The translations under genes were made by a program, and so were the position numbers. Under the pieces are notes generated by a model that made no database searches, was not told the DNA's origin, and saw only the letters and a program-made list of their open reading frames with translations. Below are positions 24,487-36,059 of a stretch of 64,000 nucleotides of DNA, piece after piece; the first letter of the stretch is position 1; each line of letters starts with the position of its first letter. Source of the DNA: Pratylenchus scribneri (lineage: Eukaryota > Nematoda > Chromadorea > Rhabditida > Pratylenchidae); NCBI GenBank assembly GCA_030063045.1, contig JAQSEB010000116.1, forward strand, positions 372,001 to 436,000. Reading direction: 5' to 3'.

Positions 24487-25097
24487 TTTGAAAGATGATG
24501 GACCAAATGAATTTATAATCTTTTAACCAGCAAAAACCTCCAAATTTGATCATGAAATTCTAATAATTTGTCCAGGCAAATTTTTAAGGTCAAATAAGTT
24601 TTTGGCCATAAGAAAATTTTAGTAGAGAAGCCATCAAATATGGCCAAATTTTATGGCCATAAAAATTTTGAATTTCAGATTTGAAAAATATTAAATAATT
24701 TATATTTCTCTGGACAAATTAAATGATTTCCATCATAATTTCCCCCAATAATTAATTTCCCACGTTTATTCTATTTGTTTTTCCTCAAAAATTTGTATTG
24801 ATTAAAAACAACAAAAACATTCGCTCGTTCCAACATTAAAATTTATTGGAAGTGGCCTCAAATGTGCGGCCAAATTCCCTTCCCACTTTGCTAGGACAAA
24901 AAAATGCACGGGGAATATTTAGGGCGAATGAATGCGAAAATTCTCGAGAATGGAGGGAGGGAAAATGTGGAAGGAAAATGAACTGTCTGATTTTGATTAT
25001 TATTTTTTTTTGGCCATTTTTGTGTTTATTTCCTCCAGCAGGGCCAAATTTATTTTTTCCATTTTTTCTCTATTTTTTGCTTATTTATTTGGCATTG

Positions 25098-27888
25098 ATG
25101 CCTTCATCTTCAACATCTGTATTGGCACCAGCCACAGGTAATTCCTCAGGGAATTAGACGATAAATAAAAATCAATCTCCATTATAATAAATGTCAGAAA
25201 CAGGGCATTTTATTACCTGCAATTCAGTACTTGAGCTCACTCTTTAGGCCATAGCTCAACAAGTCAGTAACCAATTCGGAAAAGCAATATAGCATTCGAA
25301 AGTCCTGAAAATTCTCAAAAAATGGCTTTTCTAATTTTTTAAAAAATTAAAAGAATTTGTAAAATAAATGGCTTTTCCTAAAATAATTCGGGTTTATTAC
25401 GCTTAAATGTATGTAATTTTTGAAAATGTAGATATAAAATTTAAATAAGCCAACTTTTAGAAGGCATTTCGTGCTTCCCAATGGCAAATCGCCTTCTAAG
25501 ATTGGCAAAAGCCTCGATGAGCTATGACCAAAAGAATAGTACTATTGTACTGGAATGTCGCCTTCCCTTAAATTTAAAATGTCAATTAATTCATCAATGA
25601 ATATTCCCTCTGGGATTCTCATTGAATTTTTTTGAAGTATTGTCATCAACGTCATCTCCATCACAATTCACTGGGCATCAATGCCTTACGCTGGCTGTGC
25701 TAATTTCCGTCAATTTATGCCTTGGCATTACCCTCAGTTGCATTGTCCCATTCTTCCCGGCCCAAGCAAAGACTAAAGGGTTGGACACGGCGGACATTGG
25801 ACTCATAATTGGATTCTATCAATTGGCTGGGGCATTGAGTGCGCCACTCATTGGCAAATCGGTTGGCACACAAAAATATTCCCAAATATTCCCCTTTTAG
25901 ATGGGCCAAATTGGCCCAAATCGCCTCTTTTCGGGTGGTCTTTGTTTAGCCTCCGTAGCCGTCGCCTCTTTTGGTTGGCTTCCCCACCTTCCTTCCTATT
26001 CCTCATTTTTTTGTGCCGCATTGGCACTTCGTGCCCTCATGGCATTTGGCCTGTCGGCCTACAAATGCAGTCAAACCACCATTTTGGCCCAACAATTCCC
26101 GTCGAATTTGGCCACAATGTGTGGCCTGCTTGACACATTCTCCGCGCTCAGCTATTCCCTTGGCCCATTGCTTGGCTCAATGTTAACCCAAATCGGCGGT
26201 TTTTCGCTGCCCTTCGCCGCTTTTGGTCTTCTCATGTTTTTGGCCAGTATTTTGTCCATTTGTTTCCTTTCTTATGGCCAATCTTTGCCTCTATCCCCGC
26301 CGGTAATTATTAGTATTATCTTTCTCAAGAAAAACTTCAAGAAGTGCCATTGTATTAAGAATAGGGTAGCTCATTGTCCCAGTCTTGGAATTTCGACTGA
26401 TAATAATATAGAATCATAGGGTACTTTTTATCCAACAAGAACAACTCAATTGTCCGTTCTTTTAGTCAAGGCTTAAGAATGAAATAATTCAGGAAAGTAA
26501 TATGCCATTTGGAAGCCCTAAATGTCCTCTAAAAAATGGCGTTCTAATTTTTAAAAAATAAAATAATTTAAAAATACGTGGCTTTTCCTCCATAAATTCT
26601 GGTTTATTACACTCAACGACATATAGTTTTGTTTAAAAAGGTCCATTTTTTATAGAAATTTTGAAGCTAATTTTTAAACGAAATTTAGGGCTTTCAAATG
26701 GCATATTGCCTTCCCAAATTTGTTGATTCCCTGTTGAGCTAGGTCAAAAAAATTTCAATGGGATTCAATTGGATATACTCAATTCCTTAATTGTACCTTA
26801 TTAACGCTAATTAGCCAATTCTAGTGACTAATTGAAGGAAAATATGTTTGAGGTGACCTTGAGGGCATATTCATCTGAACCCAGAAAACAAATAATAATA
26901 TCTTTCGGCCTTCTTAGATTATTACATCATCATCAACAGAAGAAGAAGATTCTGAAAATGATGCCAATTGTTCAATGCGAAAAGTGTTGGCTGTGCCCCA
27001 AATTTGGTTGACCATTGTTGGCCTCGGCTCGTTCATGATTTGCTGCTTTTTCTACGATCCATCCCTTGCTGAACATGTTGCCCAGGTGGATGGCTCCCCA
27101 ATGTTTGTTGGCAGTTTGATCAGCACCACCGCATTTGCTAATATGTTTTTTGCCCCACTTTGTGGAATTTTGGTTGACCGTAACCCGGCGCGATTAGCCG
27201 AACCAATTATGTTGGCCGGTGCAATTGGTGGCATCATTTTTGCCTTAACATTGGGCCCATCCCCATTGATTGCCTTCTTTCGACTGTTTGCCACAAATTT
27301 GGGCTTAAAATTAAGCATCAAAATTTCAGCAATCTTCCAATTCTTTTTGTCACATTTGCCATCCAAGGCATTTCATTGGCGGCGATGAGCACTCCAAGCT
27401 TCAAGCATTGCCTTCGAGCAGCAAATTTAGATTCATTTGAGTCAAATTTTTGTGAATTTTCAATATTTTAGGGACCAAGGATTAAACACGAATTCAGCGG
27501 GAATTTGTGGATGCATTTCGGGTCTCATTCAATGTTCTATTTCCTTGGGGTTTGCATTAAAATGAATTTTAATTCCTCAAAATTATTCAATTTTGAATTT
27601 TTCCAGTGCCTTCTTTGGCAACACATTTGGCGGATTTTCAGCACAAAAAATTGGCTTTGAATGGACTGCCACATTTGCAGCCGCTTTCCAAATTCCATTT
27701 GTGATATCCAAAAAAGTGAAATATAAATTAATTTAAATGTTTTGCAGATTCTTGGTTTGATTTGTTTCAAAGCCCGTGAATTTGCCCCCTGGCCATTTGG
27801 GTTAAAAGAGATGGAGCCAATGAGCGGAGAACAAAGACAATCCAATGAAGAAAGAACAATGAATTCCCATTTAATCAGTGCCATTTGA
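25098..27888 (+). CDS. MFS transporter, SLC18B1-like
   Basis: A 12-helix major facilitator of the vesicular amine/polyamine transporter branch, predicted in vesicle or plasma membrane. The start at 25098 gives a Ser/Thr-rich tail (MPSSSTSVLAPAT) that joins in frame across 25138-25641 to VLSSTSSPSQFTGHQCLTL. Helix 1 is LAVLISVNLCLGITLSCIVPF, cut here for length; the loop is KTKGLDTADIGLIIGFYQLA. A 39-bp intron (25862-25900) splits the signature loop, giving APLIGKS + MGQIGPNRLFSGG. Later exons: an acidic central loop (SSSTEEEDSENDA, 26920), WLTIVGLGSFMICCFFYDPS (27000), GILVDRNPARLAEP, SLAAMSTPSFKHCL, then GFEWTATFAAAFQIPF and a polar tail ending in HLISAI. Two introns carry MITE A copies. The family assignment rests on overall pattern, and the first exon is the least certain part. 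Confidence 0.8.
25245..25525. mobile_element. MITE family A copy in the transporter's first intron
   Basis: Left arm TAGGCCATAGCTCAACAAGT ... AGCAATATAGCATTCGAAAG; right arm inverted AAGGCATTTCGTGCTTCCCA ... TCGATGAGCTATGACCAAAA. Non-coding. Confidence 0.6.
26440..26745. mobile_element. MITE family A copy in a transporter intron
   Basis: The left arm is degraded (AATATGCCATTTGGAAGCCC, AATGTCCTCTAAAAAATGG). The right arm is clear (TTAGGGCTTTCAAATGGCAT, TTGCCTTCCCAAATTTGTTG). Confidence 0.55.
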
Positions 27889-27954
27889 ATTAAATTAGAT
27901 AAATATTTTATTAATTAAACAATTAGTCTCTGATTTCATATTATATTATATAGT

Positions 27955-28285
27955 AGAACTAAGTCTGCATTATTTAAAAAAGTCTAAAATTCGAATGCTT
28001 CTGGAGGGCTGCTTTTTCTACCTTAGGATATGATTCTATATATCCTTTTTTACCTAGATGAGTTAATTCTTCGTCCCAAAAAACCCCTAAAATCATAATG
28101 CTTCTGGAGGGCTACTTTTTAGAGGTTAGGATATGATTTCATATATCCTTTTTATACCTAGATGAGTTAATTCTGCATCCCAAAAAACCCCTAAAATCCT
28201 AATGCTTCTGGAGGGCTGCTTTTTATACATTACACGTTGATTTCATATATCCTTTTTATACCTATATGAGTTAATTCTGCATCAT
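27955..28285. repeat. Three tandem ~115-bp repeats, intergenic
   Basis: The unit contains AATGCTTCTGGAGGGCTGCT, TATATCCTTTTTATACC and TAGATGAGTTAATTCTGCAT, seen three times in a row between the transporter and the small minus-strand ORF. Confidence 0.8.
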
Positions 28286-28386
28286 TTATTAGTAAAAAAA
28301 TGATAGAAAAGAAGCAAAATTGTTTTTTTAATATATTTTCTTCCTCTTTTCATTCTTTTCTTCTTTATTCTTATTCTCACCATTTC

Positions 28387-28626
28387 TCATTGTTGTCCGC
28401 CCTGCTGATCATGATTCTGTCGACGAAGTTGTCGCCATCGATTCACTCTTTCGCGATTTTGTTCTCGCTCCCGTTCTTGGCGCCGACGTTCTTCATTCTC
28501 CCTGCGTGTCACTTCTTCTTCTAATTGTAGGGATGTAATATAGTTAGTTTTTGGTATCAGGAATTGGGACATATAATGAGATGAGCTACCGGAGGCGTCT
28601 TGATTTATTCTTTCAACATTACTCAT
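28387..28626 (-). CDS. Small charged hypothetical protein (79 aa)
   Basis: Single open exon on the minus strand from an ATG at 28626 to a TGA at 28387. The N-terminal half is polar (MSNVERINQDASGSSSHYMS). The C-terminal half is a strongly charged, probably helical Arg/Glu-rich segment (EEEVTRRENEERRRQERERE) ending in a Gln-rich tail. I do not recognise the family. It lies in a gap between two plus-strand genes, and its amino-acid bias is unlike random AT-rich DNA. It could also be an exon of a larger gene. Confidence 0.4.
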   Translation of the reverse strand: MSNVERINQDASGSSSHYMSQFLIPKTNYITSLQLEEEVTRRENEERRRQEREREQNRERVNRWRQLRRQNHDQQGGQQ

Positions 28627-29254
28627 TTTCAGCCAAATTTGAGTCTCTCAGAATAGTAAGCATTGTAGGCTGGAAGCACTTAGCTGGGATTGAAAGGATT
28701 TGGGCCAAAGAAGAAATATATTCGGAAAATTGATTCACATTTAATGAAGATATTTTTTTATCATGTTTTTATTATTTTGTCATTAAATATCAGAAATAAA
28801 AACCCTTAAATTTCCATTTGTCATTTACAATTTATTTGTTTCATCAATTTTATATCAAATATCATTGTTAAGTATTGGTTTATTCGGAAAATATTTGTGA
28901 ACTTTTGAAGCTTGTTTTTTAGCCACCTTACGGTACTCACTTCTTATTTAGTACGATAGATGAAGATAAGAATATAAAAGGCTGAATTTGGATTCGTTGT
29001 TCACTCTCCGCTCCTTTCCATTGCCTATAGGCTAGACATAGGCAGGCGAAAAATAAAAGTCTAAACAAGCTGAAAAATCTATGTGACACGTTTGCAATTA
29101 CAACATCTCAGATCTCATCTACCTTAATATTGTTTTCCCTTTTCAATAAGCTTTTTTCCGATTTATTAACACATTTATAGAATCTTTTTATATAAACAAT
29201 TTGATTTACATCATTAAAAATAATAAAAACGTTATTTTTTCAGCAAAATCAAAA
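28627..29254. other. Intergenic, upstream of coatomer zeta
   Basis: AT-rich, no gene seen. It ends in TTTTTTCAG at 29236-29244, a good acceptor 10 bases before the coatomer start, usable for spliced-leader trans-splicing. Confidence 0.4.
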
Positions 29255-30790
29255 ATGGCCGATTTGGATCTATACAGCATTAAAGCAATTCTAATTTTGG
29301 ACCAAGATGGAAAGCGAATATTGGGAAAATATTACGACAAAGAGACATTTCCGCAGGAGAAGGAGCAGAACGCATTCGAGAAGAGCCTTTTCCAGAAAAC
29401 ACACAAAGCAAATTGTTCGGTTTATTTTTTCTAATATTCAATTAAAATTGGCAAATTTACAGCCGAAATTATTTTGCTCGATGGCTTCATTTGCGTTTAT
29501 CGTTCAATGGTGGATTTGTTCTTCTACGTGATTGGGAGTGCCAAAGAAAATGAATTGATCCTGCAAAGTGTTTTGAATTGCCTCTTCGATGCAATTGCCA
29601 CAGTTTTGCGCAAAAATGTGGAAAAGAAGGCCTTGTTTGATCATATTGACATCGCCTTCTTGATTTTGGATGAAATATGCGATGATGGGTTTGTTTTTTT
29701 TTTCATTTAATTCAAAATTAACAATAGTTTAGGGTGTCTAAGACTTATAATGAAGATTTTAGCAAAAAATGAATTATGAAATTTTTTGGTTCTAACGGGT
29801 ATCCATCATTATTGCAAAATTGGGGGTCACGGGTTCGAATCCACTCCGAGGAAGCTATTTTTTCGGACTTGTTAATCACAAAATCCTTTTAGCCCAAATG
29901 GATATCCTTCACGTTTGCAAAATTGGGGGTCACGGGTTCGAATCCGCTCCGAGGAAGCTATTTTTTCGGACTTGTTAATCACAAAATCCTTTTAGCCCAA
30001 ATGGATATCCTTCACGTTTGCAAAATTGGGGGTCACGGGTTCGAATCCGCTCCGAGGAAGCTATTTTTTCGGACTTGTTAATCACAAAATCCTTTTAGCC
30101 CAAATGGATATCCTTCACGTTTGCAAAATTGGGGGTCACGGGTTCGAATCCGCTCCGAGGAAGCTATTTTTTCGGACTTGTTAATCACAAAATCCTTTTA
30201 GCCCAAATGGATATCCTTCACGTTTGCAAAATTGGGGGTCACGGGTTCGAATCCGCTCCGAGGAAGCTATTTTTTCGGACTTGTTAATCACAAAATCCTT
30301 TTAGCCTAAATGGATATCCTTCATGTTTGCAAAATTGGGGGTCACGGGTTCGAATCCACTCCGAGGAAGCTCTATTTTTTCGGACTTGTTAATCACAAAA
30401 TCCTTTTAGCCCAAATGGATATCCTTCACGTTTGCAAAATTGGGGGTCACGGGTTCGAATCCGCCCCGAGGAAGCTATTTTTTCGAACTTGTTTATCACA
30501 TTTATGCATTTTTTATATGCATCCACAATATATTTAGAATTCGAACAAAAAACAAATACTAAAATTGGTTGTCAAAAATTTTAAAAATAAATTATAAAAT
30601 TTATTTCCCAATCAAAAATATCTCCATCAATTTCAGTGTTGTTCTCGAGACTGATCCGCAAGCTGTGGTGGCCCGTTGCGCCTTCAAACCGGATGAGATG
30701 ATCAATTTTGGTGAGCAGAGTATTTCTCAAGTTGGAATGTCGCTGCTTGGATCGGCCAAGGACCAATTCAAATGGTCACTTTTGAAATGA
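29255..30790 (+). CDS. COPZ1: Coatomer subunit zeta (COPI, COPZ)
   Basis: Small subunit of the COPI coat on Golgi-derived vesicles; it pairs with gamma-COP in the AP-like core. Three exons: 29255-29414, 29463-29688, 30637-30790. The start [20 protein letters not shown] and [20 protein letters not shown] match the family, as do [39 protein letters not shown] and the C-terminal [14 protein letters not shown] ... [20 protein letters not shown]. The splice AAT T/CC GAA restores the conserved NSEIILLDG. About 180 residues, full family length. Its second intron holds a seven-unit tRNA-like array. A diverged copy follows 220 bp downstream. Confidence 0.95.
29790..30495 (+). repeat. Tandem array of seven ~103-bp tRNA-like units in the coatomer zeta intron
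   Basis: GGGGGTCACGGGTTCGAATC recurs at about 29822, 29924, 30027, 30131, 30234, 30338 and 30442. Each unit has an A-box-like TAGCCCAAATGG and, about 46 bases on, a B box GGTTCGAATCC, the spacing of a tRNA gene's internal promoter. GAGGAAGCTATTTTTTCGGA and TTGTTAATCACAAAATCC complete the unit. The T stem lacks one C needed for a normal 7-base loop and no anticodon stem is evident, so these are not functional tRNAs. Inner units are nearly identical. Confidence 0.9.
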
Positions 30791-31010
30791 ACAAATTTGA
30801 TGAAATGGAATGGAAATGGGAAGGAAATGACCAATTGAATTATATTCGATTAATTATTATAATTGTGATTTAATTTTGGATGGTTTTGGCACACATAAAA
30901 TGTTTTGTAAAATGGTTTTATTTTATTTTTAAATTGATTTAAAATTCAATTTTATTTATTTGGTAATTTTCACATTCATTTTCCACTATTTTTCGAATGA
31001 TTCTATAGAA

Positions 31011-32020
31011 ATGTCAAATTTGGATATTAAAGCAATTCTAATTTTGGATCAAGATGGAAAGCGAATATTGGGAAAATATTACGACAAAGAGGCATTTCCA
31101 CAGGAGAAGGAGCAAACCGCATTCGAGAAGAGCCTTTTCCAGAAAACACACAAAGCAAATTGTTCGGTTTATTTTACTTAATATTCAATTCTAAATATTA
31201 AATTTATAGGCGAAATTATTTTGCTCGACGGCCTCTTCTGCATTTATCGCTCAAATGGCGAATTGCTATTTTATGTGGTTGGAGGTGCCAACGAAAATGA
31301 ATCGACACTGCGTGGTGTTTTGGACTACATATCGGATGCGATTTTAAACGGTGATGATAGGTTTGTTTTTCTTTTAAAAAGTTAATCAAAATTAAAATCG
31401 GTCAATTAATGTAATCAATTATACCATAAATTCCAAAAAAAAAATTGACGAATTTCTTTTAAAGCATTTTTGGTTCGATTTAATGTATTTCGGCTAGAAT
31501 TGTAGAGTAGAAGGTATAAAAATTCAAAAAAGTGACAACCAAGGCAGAAAAAAAATTAACTTCCCCGGGGTGGATTCGAACCCATGACCTAAATTTTGCA
31601 AAAATGAAGGGTCACCCTTTGGTCGAAAATTTCCAAAAAAATTTTTTAAAGTCTAATATAAGTCCTAGACTAAATCCGGAAAATTTAATTATTCGATAAA
31701 TTTTATCATTTTATCCACAAAATTGGTTCAACAATTTGTTCATTTTCAGTGTTCTCCCCGAAAATAATGAGCTGAGCACAACCCAAGATGATGGAATTTC
31801 ATTGCTTGGATCGGCAAGGGAAAAGCAACAATTGATGAGAGAAAAACGAAAACGACCAATCGCCGAAGATGGGGAGGAGGTGGAAAGACGAGCATCCAAA
31901 GGGAGGCGAATTCGATATATGGAAATACCAAAATTGGTAAATTTTTTCCCGGCCACCCCGGAGAGAATAACATGGAGCCATGAAAGAAGGACGGATCTTT
32001 TCAAATCATTGTTTTCATAA
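31011..32020 (+). CDS. Diverged tandem copy of coatomer zeta with shortened core and new basic tail
   Basis: Three exons: 31011-31161, 31211-31360, 31750-32020. The first exon is nearly identical at the DNA level to that of the upstream coatomer gene ([20 protein letters not shown]). The second is much more diverged ([20 protein letters not shown]) and lacks the [17 protein letters not shown] segment. The third keeps only a trace of the family end ([14 protein letters not shown]) and runs into a new tail with KRKRP and a Lys/Arg-rich stretch ([15 protein letters not shown]), ending in DLFKSLFS. The frame is open throughout and the splice sites are intact. It is either a changed-function paralogue or an early pseudogene. 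Loss of the central part makes ordinary COPI function doubtful. Confidence 0.72.
31555..31690 (-). repeat. tRNA-like SINE-type element in the second intron of the coatomer copy
   Basis: On the minus strand there is CATGGGTTCGAATCCACCCC (B box) and, upstream, the AATTTAGGTC and GGGTGACCCTTC segments shared with 38450-38560. It is the same family as the array in the first coatomer gene but in the opposite orientation. Confidence 0.6.
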
Positions 32021-32132
32021 TTATTTATTCATTTGTTATCATCATTTTTTGTTGTTACTTTTAAATAAAAAAAATAAATGGCAAAATTAAAAGTTAAATA
32101 AAATTAAATATTCTTCATTCTTCGAAGTGTAT

Positions 32133-34191
32133 TTAAGCCAACAATCCAATTGGTTCGTCCTCAATTCCACAGGCATTCACTCCACGAATGAAATTCACGT
32201 AACCATTCTCTTGACCCCAAGTGTCGCCCCAACTGTTCTTCACAATCCAATATTTCTCTCCTTCGTCCGAAACACCATAGCCGACCACCAAAAGTGCGTG
32301 AAGGCCGAGAACCTTGAAATTAGTTGAAATTGAGGCGAAATGTGGACTAAATTTAAAATTTACTCTGTATTTGCATTCAAAATCATCCGGATGATAGATT
32401 CCACTTTTGTAAGGCTAAAATTGAGAATTTATTGGAATATTAAGCTTTTGTTTAAACCTTCATGTCAGGAGGAACGGCAATGCCTGAAAAAGAATGTTAT
32501 TATTAATAAGATTAAATAAATAAAGAAGATTATTTTCAAAAAAAATTTAAAGTGGATCTTCTCTGAAAAAAATGTTTTTCTCTTACTGGGGATCGAACCT
32601 TACTTAGACCAAAGAGACCTAAAAACAAGTAGCTAACTAATTGAACTAACTGCTTCTTTGAGGGCGGTGTTTTAGAATATACTAAGTAGATTAAAGAAAC
32701 ACTTAATCGATAAACTATCGCAAAAAGAACTCACCAACATTCACTGGGCCAAAATTGATTAACCAATCCAGCATCGAATCCTCATCGGGGTTGATGAAGA
32801 CGGCCACATCAATTTTGGTCAAATTATCACTTTTCTCATTCATTCGACACGAATTTTGACGATGAGCCACATATGGGTATTCCCATTCGGAAACGAGGCC
32901 TCTTTCGTGGATAAAACTTAAAATTTAAATTAAATAAAAATGAATTTATTGTTCCCACTTGAATGCCTTATCCTCATTTCCTCCTTGACATGCGTTGTTC
33001 TCCAAATTGCAATCTAAAAATCACTCAAAATGTTTCCTAATTAATAATTTGGTAGAGAACTTGCCCAAAAGTTCCTGTTCCGAAAGGCTCCTCAATTCGC
33101 CGTGAGCAACGGCGTAAGCAGATTCTGTTGTTGCCTTAATTCACAAAAATGATTTTAAAATTATTTATTGATTTTTTACCACTGCGGCAAATGCCCAACA
33201 TGAACCGCAAAGACCTTAAAATATATAAAAATCACAGCAAAAGCCTCATAGTTTTACCTTGTGCTTTCACCGGTGTCACAACTCCTTTTTCTCGCCAATC
33301 AAAATGGGATGGATATTCTTTGATTTCATCTTGGCTGAGTTTAGTAAAATTCATTTTTTTGATGAATTTTGCTGTTTCTCGTCGCTTTTTGAAATGATCC
33401 AATGGCAAAAGCATCTTAAAAAGTAATAAGATTTGAACGAAAACAAATTTATTCATTTACTTGCCGCATTTCCTCATCCGACCAATCTGCCATTCCATTG
33501 ATTCCATAGGTCACCTTTCGATTTGTTCGGCGTGCTTGGGCATTCAAACGTTCAATTTCCTTCAAATTTTTCTCGAACTGTTTGAAACGTTGCCAACGTT
33601 CAAATCCATCGGACCAGACGCGTTCAAAGCTAAAAATGAAATTTATTTAAAAATCAATAATTTTTACCGTTTTTCGAAGTGTTCAAATTGTCGAATAATT
33701 TCTTGGATTTCGATGGAAAGCAAATTTTCCGCCGGAATTTCGAATTGCTGATGATATTGTTGGTCCTCGGCACTGTTGATTTCGATTGGATGCTTAACAT
33801 TGTCACCATTGACTGCGACTGATCCAGACGGTGCTTGCTTGAATGTCGTGTAGATGAAAGCGAATAAAAGCGGCAGAAAACTTTGTATAAAAATAGTTTT
33901 TAAACTTCTTTACACAAATACTTACTAATAAAGTAGAAGAATAACCATGCCAGCAGCCAGAAATATAAATGAAATTTTGAGAAATAGAAAGATTGCTTCA
34001 GCAAGTTTGCCATTATCTTGACGACTGTAATGTAAATTTGCTTTTAAATTGTTAATTTTAATTGAATTTGCTTACTCCATTTCTGCACTTGAGGTCTTCA
34101 CAACTTCTTTATAAGGTCGTTCCAAGAGTAACGGTTCAATTGACAAAGAAATTTCACGTTTCATTTTCGGTTTTCTTTCAGCCATCATCAT
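32133..34191 (-). CDS. Papain-family (C1A, cathepsin L-like) cysteine protease with N-terminal membrane anchor
   Basis: Predicted lysosomal or secreted endopeptidase made as a type II membrane precursor. Starts at 34191 ([16 protein letters not shown]). There is no cleavable signal at the very N-terminus; a hydrophobic helix ([20 protein letters not shown]) follows after about 50 residues. The I29 pro-region has the ERFNIN-like helix ([20 protein letters not shown]) and [13 protein letters not shown]. The mature domain begins near [18 protein letters not shown]. The catalytic set is complete: Cys in [10 protein letters not shown] (33190), His in [11 protein letters not shown] (32290) and Asn in [13 protein letters not shown] (32230). 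[12 protein letters not shown] gives the usual Gly-Gly loop. Stop at 32133. About nine exons. One intron carries a tRNA-like element. Confidence 0.9.
32575..32662 (-). repeat. tRNA-like element in the protease gene intron
   Basis: Minus strand: AGCAGTTAGTTCAATTAGTT resembles a tRNA 5' half, and AAGGTTCGATCCCCAGTAAG carries a B box. The anticodon region is not a standard arm. Probably a tRNA relic. Confidence 0.5.
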
Positions 34192-34645
34192 TTTGGATTA
34201 CAATTATTTGAGTTCCCTAACCTATTTAATTAATGGTTAAAAATATTAATGAAAACCACAAATTAGAAAAGCAAATTAATGTCTTTCATTATCGACATTC
34301 GCCTCACTTATCATGGAATAATTTTTTGAGGCAAATACCTTACCTTCTTCGATTGATAAGAAAGGAAAAGGATGGAATGAAAAAGAAAGGGGATTTTATA
34401 GAATAACTACCCACAATTTATTAAATGAAAACTATTGAAAACATGCTGAATAATTGCTTTATCAATTCCAAAAAATGTTTTTCAGTATTCAATCAAGTTT
34501 GAAACTTGTAAATCAAATAGTAAAATATTATTCTATTCAGAATTTTATACAAGAGTAATATAAATTGATTGAAAATAATAGTGTTAAAATTATCAATATA
34601 AAATATGTAATAATTGAGCATTTTTCATCAGTAGTTTAGTTGGGA

Positions 34646-35531
34646 TTAAACTTCAGAGCCATTACTTTTGTCCAAATCATTTTCATCATTTTCTTCATCA
34701 TTGTTTTCTGTGCCATTACCATTCAATTGCCAAGCAGGGATTTTTGATGTGGATCCAACACCGTTTTGCCTTGGATTTGCCAGTGCTGATTCAGGAATTG
34801 GAGGGAATTGATCTTGATTTAGTAGAAGCGATTTGAGAATGCCCAATTCAGCTAGCAGTCTATCTTGGTCGATGCCTACAAAAATTTATCAAAACCGTTG
34901 TTTGAATATTCCCCCTTTCTTACCTTTGTGATGAGCTTGACCTTGCATTAACAAAAGTGTTCGACTGATTTGTTCATTTTGTTCGGTAACTGTAGCCAAT
35001 ATTTGAGTGACACTCTCGGCAATTGCCCTGTTTGAATCTGTCATCCTAGTGATTTGTTCTTCTAAATTTTTCATCTTCTCTTCGGCCGGATCCGCTATGC
35101 CAATCCAGTGGGGCAACAACCAGGAACGGACAAACCGGTAGAGCATGAAACCAGCAGAACCAACTATCAGCATTGTTTTGGCAAAATCGACGACCTTGAA
35201 ATTTGTGGAATGAATAAATTTTAATTCTAATTTCTACCGTGGTGGCGGAACCACTGGAATTGATGTTTCGCATTTCAATTGGAGGAGATGTAAACTAAAA
35301 ATTAAATTTAGCAGCCTAAATTTTTATCACCTGCTGATGCTGTTGATCATGACCATGGATTTCTTTAACTGCAGTTTCAATTTCATCTTCTGTTAGTCCT
35401 TTGCCTTTGAGAAATTCTTTTTGTTCAGCCAATGTTGTTTGTTTGACTCGGGGATTTGTCATAAATTGTTTAGCTGCATTTACCATTTCCGAACGTATAG
35501 TAGTAGTTGTTGAAGTTGCCATTGTATTCAT
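34646..35531 (-). CDS. PEX14: Peroxin-14 (PEX14), peroxisomal import docking protein
   Basis: Docks the cargo receptor PEX5 at the peroxisomal membrane. The start at 35531 gives a Thr-rich leader, then the conserved PEX14 N-terminal domain: EMVNAAKQFMTNPRVKQTTL and EFLKGKGLTEDEIETAVKE. A hydrophobic segment (TMLIVGSAGFMLYRFVRSWL, about 35110-35170) precedes HWIG and a coiled coil (KMKNLEEQITRMTDSNRAIA). The C-terminus is acidic and low-complexity (NDEENDENDLDKSNGSEV). Order and spacing match animal PEX14, though the tail is short. Lies head-to-head with TBCK across about 530 bp. Confidence 0.9.
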
Positions 35532-36059
35532 TATTTTTTATTAAATTTTAATCTAAAAAATAAATTAAAAGCTAATTAAATTTGGTAATTAAATGGAAAT
35601 AGGAACAGAAATATCCGAAAAACTAATTTTCAAACATTTAATTTACTCACAAGTCGCAACACAACCGACTACCTAAAACCATTCTCATGGTCCGAATGAA
35701 TGAGTTGAATAAATCAATAATAAATTGGTTGCTTTTCGCCATCCCCCGCTCGCCTCGCTCCTCTTTCCATTTCCATGTCCATCCCAATTCCCAATCAACA
35801 ATTTCTTTTCCTATCTTCAATATACCATTTTTCATTACCATATAAGGTTAAAGAATCTTTCGTTCTGCCTTCTGCGTTGTTAAAAGAATAAAATAAAAGT
35901 GCACGCACCCCACTGGTGGTTTGGTTTAGTTATTTTAATGAGTTTGTTTGGACTAATTAATAATAAGTTTTTGTTAATCCGCCCGCTTTAATAAAATTTG
36001 ACCAATATCAAAACATTAATAACTTCCTTAAATAACTTTTCAGGTTTGGAATGACATAA
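35532..36059. promoter_or_regulatory. Shared divergent promoter region of PEX14 and TBCK
   Basis: No gene is seen here and the flanking genes point away from each other, so both promoters should lie within these 528 bases. It ends in TTTTCAG (36037-36043), an acceptor 17 bases before the TBCK start. Confidence 0.45.

Noticed and set aside
24932..25141. 69-codon frame with hydrophobic stretch as first exon of the transporter
   Set aside because: Its phase at the donor (25137) does not match the next exon; the overlapping frame starting at 25098 does.
29790..30495. Cluster of functional tRNA genes
   Set aside because: A and B boxes are present, but the acceptor and anticodon stems do not pair and the T stem has the wrong loop size.
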